Of a DNA stretch of 64,000 nucleotides, positions 34,132-46,072 are shown one piece after another. Within the stretch, counting starts at the first letter, position 1; the number at the start of each line of letters is the position of its first letter. Under the pieces are notes generated by a model. That model was not told where the DNA came from and made no database searches. It saw nothing but the letters and a program-made list of their open reading frames with translations. The stretch lies in contig NC_083386.1 in assembly GCF_031755915.1 (NCBI RefSeq), positions 4,061,001 to 4,125,000 on the forward strand. Direction: 5' to 3'. Position numbers and translations under genes: made by a program. The DNA comes from Ziziphus jujuba (taxonomy: Eukaryota; Streptophyta; Magnoliopsida; Rosales; Rhamnaceae).

Positions 34132-34135
<4 letters not shown>

Positions 34136-34319
34136 CATGTATTTACCTTGTCTATATAAAAAAAAAATAATAATAATATCTTTTTTGTTTGATTGCCTTA
34201 ACTCATATCAAAAGCCCTTCTAAATAAATAATATAGCATTGTTAAACATCTAATGAAATTCTTCAATCTTGATGAACAATGGTATTTTGCATAAAATTGT
34301 TCAAAACATAAATAATCTA

Positions 34320-35740
34320 ATGCAATGCATTAGGACTGTTGATATCAACTTCCAAAATTTTGCAATTTACAAATCTCAAAAGTTGCAGCCACTGGAGGAA
34401 AATTCTTATAAATTAAACGTTGATGGAGCTTCAGGTAAATCTCTTTCCATTGGGTTGAAGTAGTGGTTAGAAATTATAAGGGCGAAGTTATGATAGCCAT
34501 GTCAATACAAATAAAAAGCATTGTTTATCTCCTCTTGCAACGGATTCAAGAGCTGCAGTGGATATATTAGCTTCAACAAAGGTCAATATAAGATCCTGAT
34601 TGTTTTATTAATTGTTGAGGAAATTCCAGAAAAGTTAAGGGGTTTCAGGGGTTTTGTTGTGTTTTTTGTTTATAGAGAAACAAATAATGTGACTCATGAA
34701 TTAGTTTTAGATTTACGGTTTCTAAAGATCATATTGAAATTTGGATGAAGGAAGATGTTAGAATCATACAGCAGAAACTAGAATTATACTGTTAAATAAA
34801 ATATATAATAGATGTTTTTCATCACCTATTATTAACCTATTAGTAGCATAGAAAAACTCTTTTTGATTCTACAGGATCTTCTCCCTAATCAAATATTGAT
34901 GAGAAATCATTTATCAAATATTATCAAGGTATTGATCCTTATGGTCCATTTTTGCATTGTATTTTAGGGTATTGGAAAGTTAACCTTCAGAAGCCAAAAA
35001 ATGTGTTGTTTTAGGCTTGGATGAAGATTAATTTGAAGGAGTAATGAAGAAATTGGCAATGGGTTTTAGGCTTCCCAGTTACTATCAAAGAAGAGGAACA
35101 ACCGTTAGTAGAAGAAATATCAAGACCATGCACTTATGCAGCTTTGGAAATTAGAAGAATATAGAGAGGCTAAACCAAAATGACGAATACAATTGTACAA
35201 TATTTTCCTGTCTCCCTATTTGATTTGTTGGATGTTTGAATTAAAAGTTGAATACTATCACATTATCTGTGAGAGAGTTTTTTTAGTGTTTACTAATTTA
35301 TGTTTGTTTGCAAGATAAAAATTGTTGAGATCAAAGCCCATATCAGATGGGCCAATCTCTAGTCTTTCGTGTGTCCAAGTACAACTTACAGGTTTTTTTT
35401 TTTTTTTTTTCCCCTTTTTTTATTTGGGGCTGAGGGCTCAAATCGAGTTCACAGACTTGGGTTGGTGGTATTCTTATCATCAGAACTACCATGCGGCCTC
35501 ATACAACTTAGGTGTTGCATTCGATAAATTTCAATATGAATTTTATTTAATTTTACATGCATGATAGAGAATAAGGTCACATATTTTCGAGACCCTTGAT
35601 CAAATAATCTCCTTTTAGAATCATTTGAAACAAAGCCCCACGTGGAAGATGAATTGCACAAGCAAAAGCTGAAAACAAAGAACCCAAAAACCATTAAAGA
35701 TGGCCCAACACGAAGAAAAATGGTCCTTACATAGGAACTT
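34320..35740 (+). repeat. Diverged segmental duplication, copy B, with RNase H-like pseudogene
   Basis: Partner of 29580-30960, about 4.7 kb away in direct orientation. The coding trace reads INFQNFAIYKSQKLQPLEEN, SYKLNVDGASGKSLSIGLK then a stop at about 34461; further pieces resemble the RNase H C-terminus (ETNNVTHEL). Several stops and a deletion (the LLAIKCGL part of copy A is missing) show that it is dead. B ends about where the GGGGAATTTGGCCC end of the next unit begins. Confidence 0.7.
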
Positions 35741-35764
35741 CTGCCTTAGGTGATATAGTTTAAA

Positions 35765-35890
35765 GGGGAATTTGGCCCAATGTCCTTTTTAGAAAGGCTA
35801 TGATGATTTATACCCTTTCATCGGTCAACTTTTTTTTTTGCCCTTTAATATCTATTACATCCTTAAAAAAATTTTAAAAGACCTGTATAT
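35765..35890 (+). repeat. Left terminal sequence of unit A
   Basis: Shares GGGGAATTTGGCCCAATGTCC, TTGCCCTTTAATATC(T/C)ATTA and CTTAAAAAA(C/A)TTTTAAAAGAC with 51885-52005, the left end of unit B. It is a weaker match to the inverted right ends at 51710-51829 and 57770-57866. Confidence 0.7.
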
Positions 35891-35934
35891 CATTTATTTT
35901 AGATTTAATATAAGGAAACCTTTTGTGGCTCCTT

Positions 35935-36304
35935 TGATTTGGCTTCTGGGTTCTCATAAAAAAGCAATGCTGAGATTAGAAAGAGGACTATATCTAAAGA
36001 CAACAATTTTGAGTTCGAAGAAAGCAATGCTCAGATCTTCAGGCTAATGCTCGACGATGCCCATCTTCAATCCCGCCTTTATTTCTACGAGTATCGGAAT
36101 GCTTTTTTTACCTTCTCACTTGTGGTTGTTTCTTCTCTGCTGCTTCAGAAAGACTTGAATGGTGGATCGGAAGAATCTTGGTCTTTAGCAAATGGTGGTT
36201 TTGTTCCGGTTCTACTAGGATTTGCGGGTGTTTTTAAGTTTCTAACGTTGCTCGCCAAGGTTTTTTTGGAAAAATCAGCGTCAAGGAGGCCGGAGAAGCA
36301 GTGA
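35935..36304 (+). pseudogene. Membrane-protein gene fragment, family not recognised
   Basis: The 36047-36304 frame has a tract YEYRNAFFTFSLVVVSSLLL and a second hydrophobic tract GGFVPVLLGFAGVFKFLTLL, then LEKSASRRPEKQ and a stop. Upstream, AMLRLERG and AMLRSSG stretches lie in the same frame before a stop at 36044-36046, suggesting a frameshifted N-terminus. It starts close to the left end of unit A and reads inward. Beyond 36305 it runs into the hairpin repeat array. Two membrane segments can be seen; function is unknown. Confidence 0.5.
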
Positions 36305-36339
36305 ATAGAATCACCAAAAATTCTAAAAACGTTATCTAA

Positions 36340-37560
36340 TTGGCAAAAAAATTTGATTACTGTAGGGCCTTCAGTAATTACTGATGAAACCTACGGTAAT
36401 CAATTTGTCCTTGCTGGAAACATTACCGTAGGTTTCATCAGTAATTATCGAAATCCCTATGGTAATCACATTTTACCAATTTTTTTGCCTCCATAAGTCC
36501 CCTAATGTGTGTTAAATGCAACAACATGCAAAATATACATTCTTCAATGATCCTACGGAGGCAAAATTCCAAAAGTTCGGAAAAAAGTTCTCAAATTGTC
36601 AAAAAACATTTATTACCATAGAGTCTTCTGTAATTACCGATGCAATCTACGGTAATCAATTTGTTCTTGCTGGAAATATTACCGTAAGTTTCATCAGTGA
36701 TTAACGAAACCCCTGTGGTAATCACATTTCACTAATTTTTTAGCGCCCACAAGTCCCCTAATGTGTGTTAAATGCAACAATATGTAAAATATACTTTCTT
36801 CAATGATCCTAAAGAGAAAAAACCCCAAAAGTTCTAAAAAAGTTCTCAAATGGGCACAAAAATTTGATTACCGTAGGGCGTTCGGTAATTACCGATGAAA
36901 CCTACGATAATCAATTTGTAGCTACTAGAAAAATTACCGCAGGTTTCATCGGTAATTTTCGAAGCCCCCATGGTTATCACATTTTACCAATTTACCAATT
37001 TTTTTGCCCTCACAAGTCCCCTAATGTGTGTTAAATGCAACAACATGCAAAATATACATTCTTTAATGATCCTAAGGAGAAAAAATCCAAAAAATTCTGA
37101 AAAAGTTCTCAAATTGCCCAAAAAAATTTATTGCCATAGGGTCTTCGGTAATTACCGATGCAACCTATAGTAATTAATTTGTCCTTGCTGGATAAATTAA
37201 CGTAGGTTTCATCGGTAATTATCGAAACCCTTGTGGTAATCACATTTTACCAATTTTTTGGCCTCCACAAGTCCCCTAATGTGTGTTAAATGTAACAACA
37301 TGCAAAATATACATTCTTCAATGATCTTAAAGAGAAAAAACCCAAAAGTTCTAAAAAAGTTCTCAAATTGGCACAAAAATTTGATTACCGTAGGGCCTTC
37401 AGTAATTACCAATGAAACCTATGGTAATCAATTTGTGGTTGCTGGAAAAATTACCATAGGTTTCATAGGTAATTACCGAAACTCCTATGGTTATCACATT
37501 TTATCAATTTTTTGGCCCCCACAAGTCCCCTAATGCGTGTTAAATGCAACAACATGCAAA
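36340..37560 (+). repeat. 255-bp tandem repeat with internal hairpin, array 1 (about five units)
   Basis: The marker CCTAATGTGTGTTAAATG recurs at 36501, 36757, 37020, 37275 and (as CCTAATGCGTG) 37529, spacing 254-263. Each unit contains an inverted repeat: ATTACCGATGAAACCTACGG on the left and the reverse of it, CCGTAGGTTTCATCGGTAAT, on the right, around a loop with TTGTCCTTGCTGG or TTGTAGTTGCTGG, then TTTTTTGGCC(C/T)CCACAAGTCC. Units differ by point changes, so the array is not freshly amplified. Short frames through it are fortuitous. Confidence 0.9.
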
Positions 37561-38064
37561 ATATATTCCACTTTATTCGACAGTTAATGAGAAATGAGGA
37601 TAGATGAGAAATGGAAAATGGTTCCATTTATTTGACACTTTCATATCCATTTATTTAAATATTTTCCACAACTGCACAATTAATTCCCTCCTAACTACTC
37701 TTTTTTGGACATACTACCATGGAGCCATATTTTAAAAGAGATTGGAAGAAGCTTTCAAGCTGGGAATAGTCTCCAATTTAAAACTAACTAAATTTCAATG
37801 CATACCATTCAAATAAGTTCAAATGGTCCCAAACTAGAGCGCCAATATTTGAGAACTCAATTACCATCCATTTAAATTCTCATCCTTCTTATTTCTTGCT
37901 TTTCCACATCTCAAACAATATGGAGAATTTAATAATGAAATTGGGTCCTTACATTTCATCTTGACGTGAGAATCATGTAGAAAAACTAAAAACTAAATCT
38001 GAATTAGCAAGAGAAAAATGTACAAGTGTTTTATGAATAAAATCTAGAAAGTATTACAACTCCT
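37561..38064. other. Spacer duplicated at 43481-43975
   Basis: Non-coding; about 90% similar by eye to the second copy (CCACTTTATTCGACAGTTAA, GGTTCCATTTATT, CATACT(A/G)CCATGGAGCC and so on). It is part of the direct duplication 36340-40242 / 42720-45980. Confidence 0.8.
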
Positions 38065-38227
38065 ACAAAAGGCTCTGTTGGTATCAATCTTAATTTGACC
38101 TAAAGTTCCCCATTAATGTCAAAATCTTGAACACCAATTGGCACCACAATTGGTATAATGCCAAACTTTAGTGATATTATTAAAAGCATACGGGGCACCT
38201 TTACTATAATGAAGACCGATTTGATAC
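38065..38227 (-). pseudogene. SMP/C2-domain protein exon fragment (NTMC2-like), copy 1
   Basis: On the minus strand an exon preceded by TTTCATCCAG starts YQIGL and, after a +1 shift within GGTGCCCC, continues MLLIISLKFGIIPIVVPIGV, then QDFDINGEL, LRLIPTEPFVG. This matches the SMP (lipid-transfer) domain of plant tricalbin/NTMC2-type C2 proteins, which tether membranes at ER contact sites. Only one exon is present; a TAG-like change breaks the Trp codon in GEL(W)VK. The same shift is in copy 2 (43976), so it predates the duplication. Confidence 0.7.
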
Positions 38228-38401
38228 CTGGATGAAATCAAACGAAATATCTGCGGTTAGTTACAATATTTAGTATACAAGTTTCAAAGAAAATAATTAA
38301 ATACCTAGAGTATCCATAAAGAAGTATAAAGGTTCAAATCTAACAATTGAGGCAATAACTCATACCCAGTAATAATAGAGAAAAGTAGTAAAACACACTT
38401 G

Positions 38402-39801
38402 CCTTCATGAACATTAAGGTAAGACCCAATTCCGTGGCCTGTACCATGCCGATAATCAAGACCATTTTTACCTTCCTATCACACAATCTTACAAGAATAT
38501 GGTCAATACATTTCACTTAAAGTGAAATACATAATTTAAAAAATAAAATAAAATACCGTTGGTTCCATTAGGAAATTGAGCATTCCCAAGGGCAATATGA
38601 CCCTTGAGGACCTGCAAAATGAAGCAAAGAAAATTACTTTGCAAGACTTGAAAAAATATAATAATAATAATGATAATAAAAAGGAAAAATAAAGTAGATT
38701 AGCACTTACTGCAGTATAGCATGCTTTAAATAGATTAGCACTTACTGCAGTATAGCGTTTTCAACTATATCACTTTTTAACAAGAACATTTGAAAGTAGT
38801 TGATAAAGTAGGAATTAACATATCCATGTCAAAGTTCATTTTAAAAGTGGAAAACCCTTTATTTCTCTTGATATATTGGAATTTGTTATGCATAGAATGT
38901 CATGCTAGCTTTTGAAAGTGGTTGCTAAAGTAGAAATTAGCATATCCATGTCAAAGTTCATTTGAAATTGGAAAACACTTTATTTATCTTTATATGGTGA
39001 AATTTGCCATGCTTGCTTCAAAAGTAGGTTGTCCCCATGCAATACAACTTAAGAACCATTGCCACTCATGTGCATAAATGACAATGTCAGAGGTACCTCT
39101 TTTGAAGTTCACAGATATCATATAGAATTTCTAACCATTACCACTTATTATCATATAGAATTTTCATTTGAAGTTCACAGTACCTTTTTTATTGCACGAA
39201 AACTCTCCAGCTTATCGCTTGCAGTCACCTCTGTCAGTTTAAGTGTTTGCCTGCAATCATTGCATCATTATTTGACTAGTGTGTATTGAAACTGTACGAG
39301 CATAGCATTGCATGCAGACACATAGAAATATACACAAGCTGTGTACTGACAAGTTGTCTAATACGATTTATGTCCTTTTACATTCCTCTTTCAGGCAATA
39401 TTTAGGCCACAATACATCTCAACTAGTATTTCAATCAAATGTTAATGTTACATAACAACCTAAAAAAACAAAAAAACAAAAAACAAAAAATAAACTTACA
39501 ATTGTTTTTTCTTAGTCACTTCGTCAACCTCCAAGAAGTAACCAGAAAGCCTATATATCTCCTGCATCTGTATATGCACTAAAAGCTTAGACATCTTTTT
39601 TATTTATTTATTTTTTTTTTAGTTTTATTGTTTTCATAAAAAGCTTTTCCTCCAAAAATGGTATATTGACTACTTGTCCAAGAAATAAACAGATGCACAA
39701 GTTTCACGAACTACTTGCTTATCCAACCAGACAAGATATTGCACCACTGCAACGCCATCTCGAATGTTTACTTTTTTCAAACCTTCCAACTCCACTGGGT
39801 T
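38402..39801 (-). pseudogene. Aminopeptidase P (Xaa-Pro aminopeptidase 2-like) exons, copy 1
   Basis: Five internal exons on the minus strand in the right order: NPVELEGLKK...VVQYLVWLDKQ (39715-39801), MQEIYRLSGYFLEVDEVTKKK (about 39500-39567), KLTEVTASDKLESFRAIKK (39184-39250), VLKGHIALGNAQFPNGTN (38557-38611) and [19 protein letters not shown] (about 38403-38462), the last with the metal-binding HGTGHGIG motif. Aminopeptidase P removes N-terminal residues before proline. The exons for IISSVG..DSGAQYQDGTTDITRT, with the first metal ligands, and the whole C-terminus are missing, and the start of the last exon is deleted. Splice sites are mostly kept, including a GC donor (GAAG|GCAAGT). It is a captured, inactive fragment. 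Confidence 0.85.
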
Positions 39802-40242
39802 CTAAGTTTTTAAATTATCAATTGTAAATAAAATAAGGAAAAATCAGAATTCAAACCAAATAAATTGATTGTAAAAAATTTATTCATTCTAAGATATCAA
39901 ATTGCAAACAGAAAATTAAAAGTGACATGTTTTTACTGAAAAATGAACAAAAGTCAAATCCTTGGATAAAATCATAGGTTTAATTATATCAAGTTTATAA
40001 ACATTTTAAATTTCCTCATTATAAAGGGTTGTCTGACTATTTGAGGGCTATCTCTAATTTGCGTTGCCACCTTGTCTTTTAAAAGGCAAGGTATAAAGTT
40101 CAATAAAGCATCTAGGATAAGAAGTAACCATCCGTTGAAAAGAACAAACATGTAAGAACTACCAAATTTAAAAATAACTTCTTGTCTTCTACATATTGTC
40201 TAAGAAATATGAAATGGACATTTTACATATTACATCTTGACC
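39802..40242. other. Intron-like spacer shared with copy 2
   Basis: Non-coding; matches 45546-45980. The duplication ends at about 40242/45980, where copy 1 joins NTRC and copy 2 joins ATG9. Confidence 0.7.
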
Positions 40243-40898
40243 CATAATACCAGCTACTTCTGTTATTTCTGGATTTTCCTCAATATCAGTTTTAACAAAG
40301 TGTACATTTTGATCAAACTCGTCAATCACCTACCATAAAAGAAAGTTATTAAAAAGAGGTTACTGCATTCTATATGAGGCATCAACACTAAAATAGACAG
40401 ATACAGTAAAGCATGCGTTTCTTCACACAGTGAGATGTTACCACATAAAATTGGTTTTTCATCATGTCATCCCAAATATTTCTGGCCACCTCCAAATCAC
40501 ATTAGACATCAATCATTGTAAGAGTTGATAGTGGCATTGAGATTGAACGTCGTGCAAAAACGAAACATTTTTTTATTTGCATACCTTATTAAGAATTGGC
40601 TTCAAAGTCCTACATGAACCATATGTTGGAGCTGTATATAGTACGCATATAAGCCTTGGACTTTCATGGTACAACTTACTTAAAAAAAGGAAAAAAAAAA
40701 AAAGGAAAGAAATTTTACAAGATTTGAACTAATAAAATATATTGAACTCTCAATAAATAATAGAACACAATATTCATTATATAAATGTAACATCAAGGAC
40801 ATAGAAAATACACCTGCCCCTTATGTTTTGAAAGATAATGTCAAAACCCTCCTGAACGTCCCTGTCTATGAGTTCCTTCTTACCCTCTTGAGTTTTGG
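40243..40898 (-). pseudogene. NADPH-thioredoxin reductase C (NTRC) thioredoxin-domain exons
   Basis: Three minus-strand exons with good splice borders: KKELIDRDVQEGFDIIFQN (40814-40898), [20 protein letters not shown] then [11 protein letters not shown] (40585-about 40678), and [20 protein letters not shown] then [10 protein letters not shown] (about 40243-40329). NTRC is a chloroplast enzyme that reduces 2-Cys peroxiredoxins. These exons encode the linker and first half of its C-terminal thioredoxin domain. The redox motif CGPC has become YGSC, losing the first catalytic Cys. The NADPH/FAD part and the end of the thioredoxin domain are absent. It is cut at about 40242, where the duplicated APP2 segment starts. 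Confidence 0.85.
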
Positions 40899-42719
40899 GC
40901 TATCAAAAGTAAAACTTATGAGGCCAAATTTTAAGGATATTCATAAAGCTCGGAATATAACACAGCTTTGAATTGAAACTAAACAATAAAATTTCTATAA
41001 TAATTCATATGCATTTAACATTATTGGAGGAGAATAATTGAAAACCAATTCAGTGCATTATAATTTTTTCAGATAATAATAAAGTTTTTTGAGAAAATGA
41101 GATTTGCACTCTTCATGTCATTTAGTTGTCAAAATTTTGTCTTACAACCATAGCAACATTAATGCAGCTATATATCAGACTTATTATTATCATATAGCAA
41201 ATACACCTTCCTTTCGCAAATTTGTTTTAGGTAGATTACCACCAAGAAATATAACTGCTATCAGAATTCTTATGGTGAATTACCTACTCTATGTAGAATT
41301 CAAATAATCAACTCACAGAGTTTACTGTAGTTGATAGAAGATCTTCAAAACTCTTCAACTGAGGTGCAACCATTATGCAGAATTTGTTAGGAGTCAAATT
41401 TCAAATATACAAAATTAGTATCTCAACCTAACCATAAAAAATAAATGTTTTTCAATGTAGAAAACATATGAATATTAATTTGAGCAACAAATGAAATATA
41501 CTGTCTTACTCTTATCCAATATCACAAGGCAAAGAATATTAACTCCAAAATATATAATCTTCTTGATGATTATTGGAGAAATTTCCAATTGGATCATCAA
41601 AATTTGCAAGTGGGATAGTCTGAGGGGGCTTAATATAGAAAAATGGAATAGGTCTTAAAATTTTCTAATATGTGATCGTCACATTCTGCCATCGATATGT
41701 ATTTGCAGGAACCTAAGAATTAAAATTATGATTTAATATGTACCTTTTTTTCTTGAATGAATCATGACTAAAAACTCTGTAAAGGTAAATGAAATAGAAA
41801 TATATTCCAAATATTTATGTCTTTCATTGATAATAAAGTTGTGTAAAGTTCATTTAAATATACTTTTGGTTTAATATTATACCTCTTTTTTTGAGCCACC
41901 AATCTCCACAATAACTTATTATATCTTGGCAAGTTGAAAAATACAATCCTAAGATAAACCAAGCCCATGAGTTATCCTTTGAAAAAAACATTATAACCCA
42001 TTGTTATCAATGCGTGTAATATATATATATATATATAATAGTTTGTGCATGAAAGAAATAAAAAATAGGGGCATAAATTTACTTTTTCACTAATTAAAAT
42101 AGAAGATGAAATAATGGATTTATATATCGCCTTTAGGCAATCATATCCATAAATGTTAGAACCATTTGCTTTCAACTGTTAAAAAGTCCATTTATTTTTC
42201 CAAAAATACCAACGCACAAAATAGAAATTTCACATAAAAATTAAAAGTCATTCTTCCTCTGTTTCCAATGGTACATTTCAAGAACCCAACATCCCATTAT
42301 TTTCAATCAACATCTCCAACTAGATAAAAAGAGTAGTGGTTAATCTCCAGTTGATCATAAAACAAATTGAAATTACCTAAAAATTCATAATTCATATTAA
42401 AATATATATGGAAGAAGATATAGTCTGCAAAAAATGTTGGTGAAGATATGAAATTAAATTTAGAATCTTATTCAAATCTAAATTTGTTTTAATTTTGAAG
42501 ATCTTAAAAAGCTAATAGAAAAATTATGACCAGATTCAACAATCTTATTATGATCATATAAAAACCATTGCTTCCCCTCTAAAAAATTCCCAAAACTATG
42601 TTTTACTTTTTCCACAAAGATCATAAAATAAAACTGATACTCTTAAAAAAATTCCCAAAACTACGTTTTACTTTTTCCATAAAGATCACAAAATAAAAAT
42701 GATATTTCCTGTCAAACAG
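40899..42719. other. Spacer with a possible orphan exon and a 65-bp tandem repeat
   Basis: A minus-strand stretch 41317-41400 reads MVAPQLKSFEDLLSTTVNS before a 5' splice-like CT|GTGAGT and may be an exon of another captured gene that I do not recognise. An (AT)n run lies at 42019-42039. A 65-bp unit with TTCCCAAAACTA(T/C)GTTTTAC is repeated in tandem at about 42581-42709. Otherwise no coding signal. Confidence 0.4.
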
Positions 42720-43480
42720 CCCTTTGTGTGTTAAATACAACAATATGCAAAATATACATTCTTCAATAAATTCTCAAATTGCCAAAATAAATTTATCACT
42801 ACAGGGTCTTCGATAATTACCGATAAAACCTACGATAATCAATTTGTCTTTGCTGGAAAAATTACAGTAGGTTTCATCGGTAATTACCAAAACCCCTGTG
42901 GTAATCACATTTTACCAATTTTTTGGTGCCCACAAGTCCCCTAATATGTGTTAAATTCAACAACATGCAAAATATACATTCTTCAATGATCCTAAAAAGA
43001 AAAAATCCCAAACGTTCTGAAAAAGTTCTCAAATGGGTACAAAAATTTGATTGCCGTAGGGTCTTCGATAATTACTGATGAAACCTACAGTAATTAATTT
43101 GTAGTTGCTGGAAAAATTACGGTAGGTTTCATTGGTAATTACCGAAACCCCTATGGTTATCACATTTTACCAATTTTTTGGCCTCCACAAGTCCCCTAAT
43201 GTGTGTTAAATGTAACAACATGCAAAATATACATTCTTCAATGATCCTAAAAAGAAAAAACTCCAAAAGTTCTGAAAAAGTTCTCAAATTGGCACAAAAA
43301 TTTTACTACCGTAGGGCCTTTGGTAATTACCAATGAAACCTATGGTAATCAATTTGTAGTTGCTGGAAAAATTACAATAGGTTTCATCGATAATTACCAA
43401 AATCCCTATGGTTATCATTTTACAAATTTTTTAGCCCCCACAAGTCCCCTAATGTGTGTTAAATGCAACAACATGGAAAA
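42720..43480 (+). repeat. 255-bp hairpin tandem repeat, array 2 (about three units)
   Basis: Marker CCTAAT(G/A)TGTGTTAAA at 42940, 43195 and 43448 (spacing 255 and 253), with a decayed start at 42720. Same orientation and same internal inverted repeat as array 1. It stands at the same place relative to the SMP exon as array 1 does, so it is part of the duplicated segment. Confidence 0.9.
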
Positions 43481-43975
43481 TATTTTCCACTTTATTCGAC
43501 AGTTAATGAGAAATGAGGGTAGATGAGAAATGGGAGATGGTTCCATTTATTCAACACTTTCATATCCATTTATTTAAATATTTTCCACAACTGCACAATT
43601 AATTCCCTTCTGACTACTCTCTTTTGGACATACTGCCATGGAGCCGCATTTTAAAAGAGATTGGAAGAAGCTTTCAAACTGGGAATAGTCTCCAATTTAA
43701 AACTAACTAAATTTCAATGCATATCATTCCAACAAGTTCAAATGGTCCCAAACTAGAGAGCCAATATTTGAGAACTCAATTACCATCCATTTAAATTCTC
43801 ATCCTTCTTATTTCTTGCTTTTCCACATCTCAAACAATATGGAGAATTTAATAATGAAATTGGGTTCTTACACTTCATCTTGACATGAGAATCATGTAGA
43901 AAAACTAAAAACTAAATCTGAATTAGCAAGAGAAAAATGTACAAGTGTTTTAAGAATAAAAACTAGAGAATATTA

Positions 43976-44146
43976 CAGCTCCTACAAAAGGCTCTGTTGG
44001 TATCAATCCTAATTTGACCCAAAGTTCCCCATCAATGTCAAAATCTCGAACACCAACTGGCACCACAATTGGTATAATGCCAAACTTTAGTGACAACATT
44101 AAAAGCATATGGGGCACCTCTACTATAACGGAGACCAATTTGATAC
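43976..44146 (-). pseudogene. SMP/C2-domain protein exon fragment (NTMC2-like), copy 2
   Basis: Better preserved than copy 1: after the same +1 shift it reads MLLMLSLKFGIIPIVVPVGV, RDFDIDGELWVKLGLIPTEP, FVGAV. Exon start YQIGLRY follows TTTCATCTAG. It is followed downstream (lower coordinates) by array 2. It is a single internal exon with no membrane anchor or C2 domain, hence not functional alone. Confidence 0.75.
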
Positions 44147-44319
44147 CTAGATGAAATCAAACGAAATATCTGCGGTTAGTTACAATATTTAGTATACAAG
44201 TTTCAAAGAAAATAATTAGATACCTAGAGTATCCATAAAGAAGTATAAAAGTTCAAATCTAATAATTGAGGCAATAGCTCATACCCAGTAATAATAGAGG
44301 AAAATAGTAAAAGACACTT

Positions 44320-45545
44320 GCCTTCATGAACAATAAGGTAAGACCCAATTCCATGGCCTGTATCATGTCGATAATCAAGACTAGTTTTCCATAGTGGAAC
44401 TCAAGCAAGAATGTTTAGGGCATTACCTGTAGGAAAATGAACATGTACCTTCCTATCACACAAAATTACAAGAATATAGTCAATACATTTCACTTAAAAT
44501 GAAATACATAATCTAAAAAATAAAATAAAATACCATTGGTTCCATTAGGAAATTGAGCATTCCCAAGTGCAATATGACCCTTGAGGACCTGCAAAATAAA
44601 GCAAACAAAATTACTTTGCAAGACTCAAAAAAATATAATAATAATAATGATAATAAAAAGGAAAAACAAAATAGATTAGCACTTACTACAGTATAGCATG
44701 CTTTAGATAGATTAGCACTTACTGCAGTATAGCATTTTCAACTATATCACTTTTTAACAAGAACATTTGAAAGTAGTTGATAAAGTAGGAATTAACATAT
44801 CCATGTCAAAGTTCATTTTAAAAGTGGAAAACCCTTTATTTCTCTTGATATATTGGAATTTGTTATGCATAGAATGTCATGCTAGCTTTTGAAAGTGGTT
44901 GCTAAAGTAGGAATTAGCATATCCATGTCAAAGTTCATTTGAAATTGGAAAACACTTTATTTATCTTTATATGGTGAAATTTGCCATGCTTGCAATCATT
45001 GCATCATTATTTGATTAGTGTGTATTGAAACTGCACAAGCAGAGCATTGCATGCAGACACATAGAAATATACCCAAGCTATGTACTGACAAATTTTCTGA
45101 TACGGTTTACGTCCTTTTACATTCCTCTTTCAGGCAATATTTAGGCCACAATACATCTCAACTGGTATTTCAATCAAATGTTAGATGTTGCATAACAACC
45201 TAAAAAAACCAAAAAAAACAAAAAACAAAAAATGAACTTACAATTGCTTTTTCTTAGTCACTTCGTCTCCCTCCAAAAAGTAACCAGAAACCCCATATAT
45301 CTCCTACATCCGTATATGCACTAAAAGCTTAGAAATCTTATTTATTTATTTATTTATTTTTTAGTTTTATTGTTTTCATAAAAAGATTTTCCTCCAAAAA
45401 TGGTATATTGACTACTTGTCCAAGAAATAAACAGATGCACAAGTTTCACGAACTACCTGCTTATCCAACCAGACAAGATATTGCACCACTGCAACGCCAT
45501 CTCGAATATGTGCTTTTTTCAAACCTTCCAACTCCACTGGGTTCG
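44320..45545 (-). pseudogene. Aminopeptidase P (APP2-like) exons, copy 2
   Basis: Minus-strand exons: GLKKAHIRDGVAVVQYLVWL (about 45457-45544), EIYGVSGYFLEGDEVTKKK with TAG in place of the preceding Gln (about 45240-45308), VLKGHIALGNAQFPNGTN (about 44532-44590), and an exon ALNILA(stop)[13 protein letters not shown] then [14 protein letters not shown] (about 44320-44440). The HGTGH motif is changed to HDTGH. Compared with copy 1 it keeps the LWK...DYRH exon start but has lost the KLTEV exon. The acceptor before the first exon is changed from TTAG to TTCG. It is a captured, inactive fragment in the same order as copy 1. Confidence 0.85.
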
Positions 45546-46072
45546 AAGTTTTTAAATTATCAGTTGTAAATAAGATAAGGAAAAATCAGAATTCAAACTA
45601 AATAAATTGATTGCAAAAAATTTATTCATTCTAAGATATCAAATTGCAAACAGAAAATTAAACGTGACATGTTTTTACTGCAAAATGAACAAAAGTCAAA
45701 TCCTTGGATAAAATCACAGGTTTAATTATATCAAGTTTTTAAACATTTTAAATTTCCTCGTTATAAAGGGTTGTTTGACTATTTGAGGGCTATCTCTAAT
45801 TTGCATTGCCACCTTGTCTTTTAAAAGGCAAGGTATAAAGTTCAATAAAGCATCTAGGATAAGAAGTAACCATCCCTTGAAAAGAACAAACTTGTAAGAA
45901 TTGCCAAACTTAAAAATAACTTCTTGTCTTATAAATATTGTCTAAAAAATATGAAATGGACATTTTACATATTACATATTGACATATGTCCAACTGTACG
46001 CACCAATCAAAATATGTATCTTAAATATGAACAGAAATCCATGACAAGAAATGCACGGTCAAGTTTAACATA

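Noticed and set aside
36340..37560. Regular repeats resembling a CRISPR array
   Set aside because: Period is 255 bp, the whole unit is repeated without unique spacers, and the DNA is plant nuclear. It is a satellite-type repeat.
45018..45203. Short plus frame in the duplicated APP2 region
   Set aside because: It lies in an intron-like part opposite the minus-strand exons and is not conserved in the sister copy near 39290.
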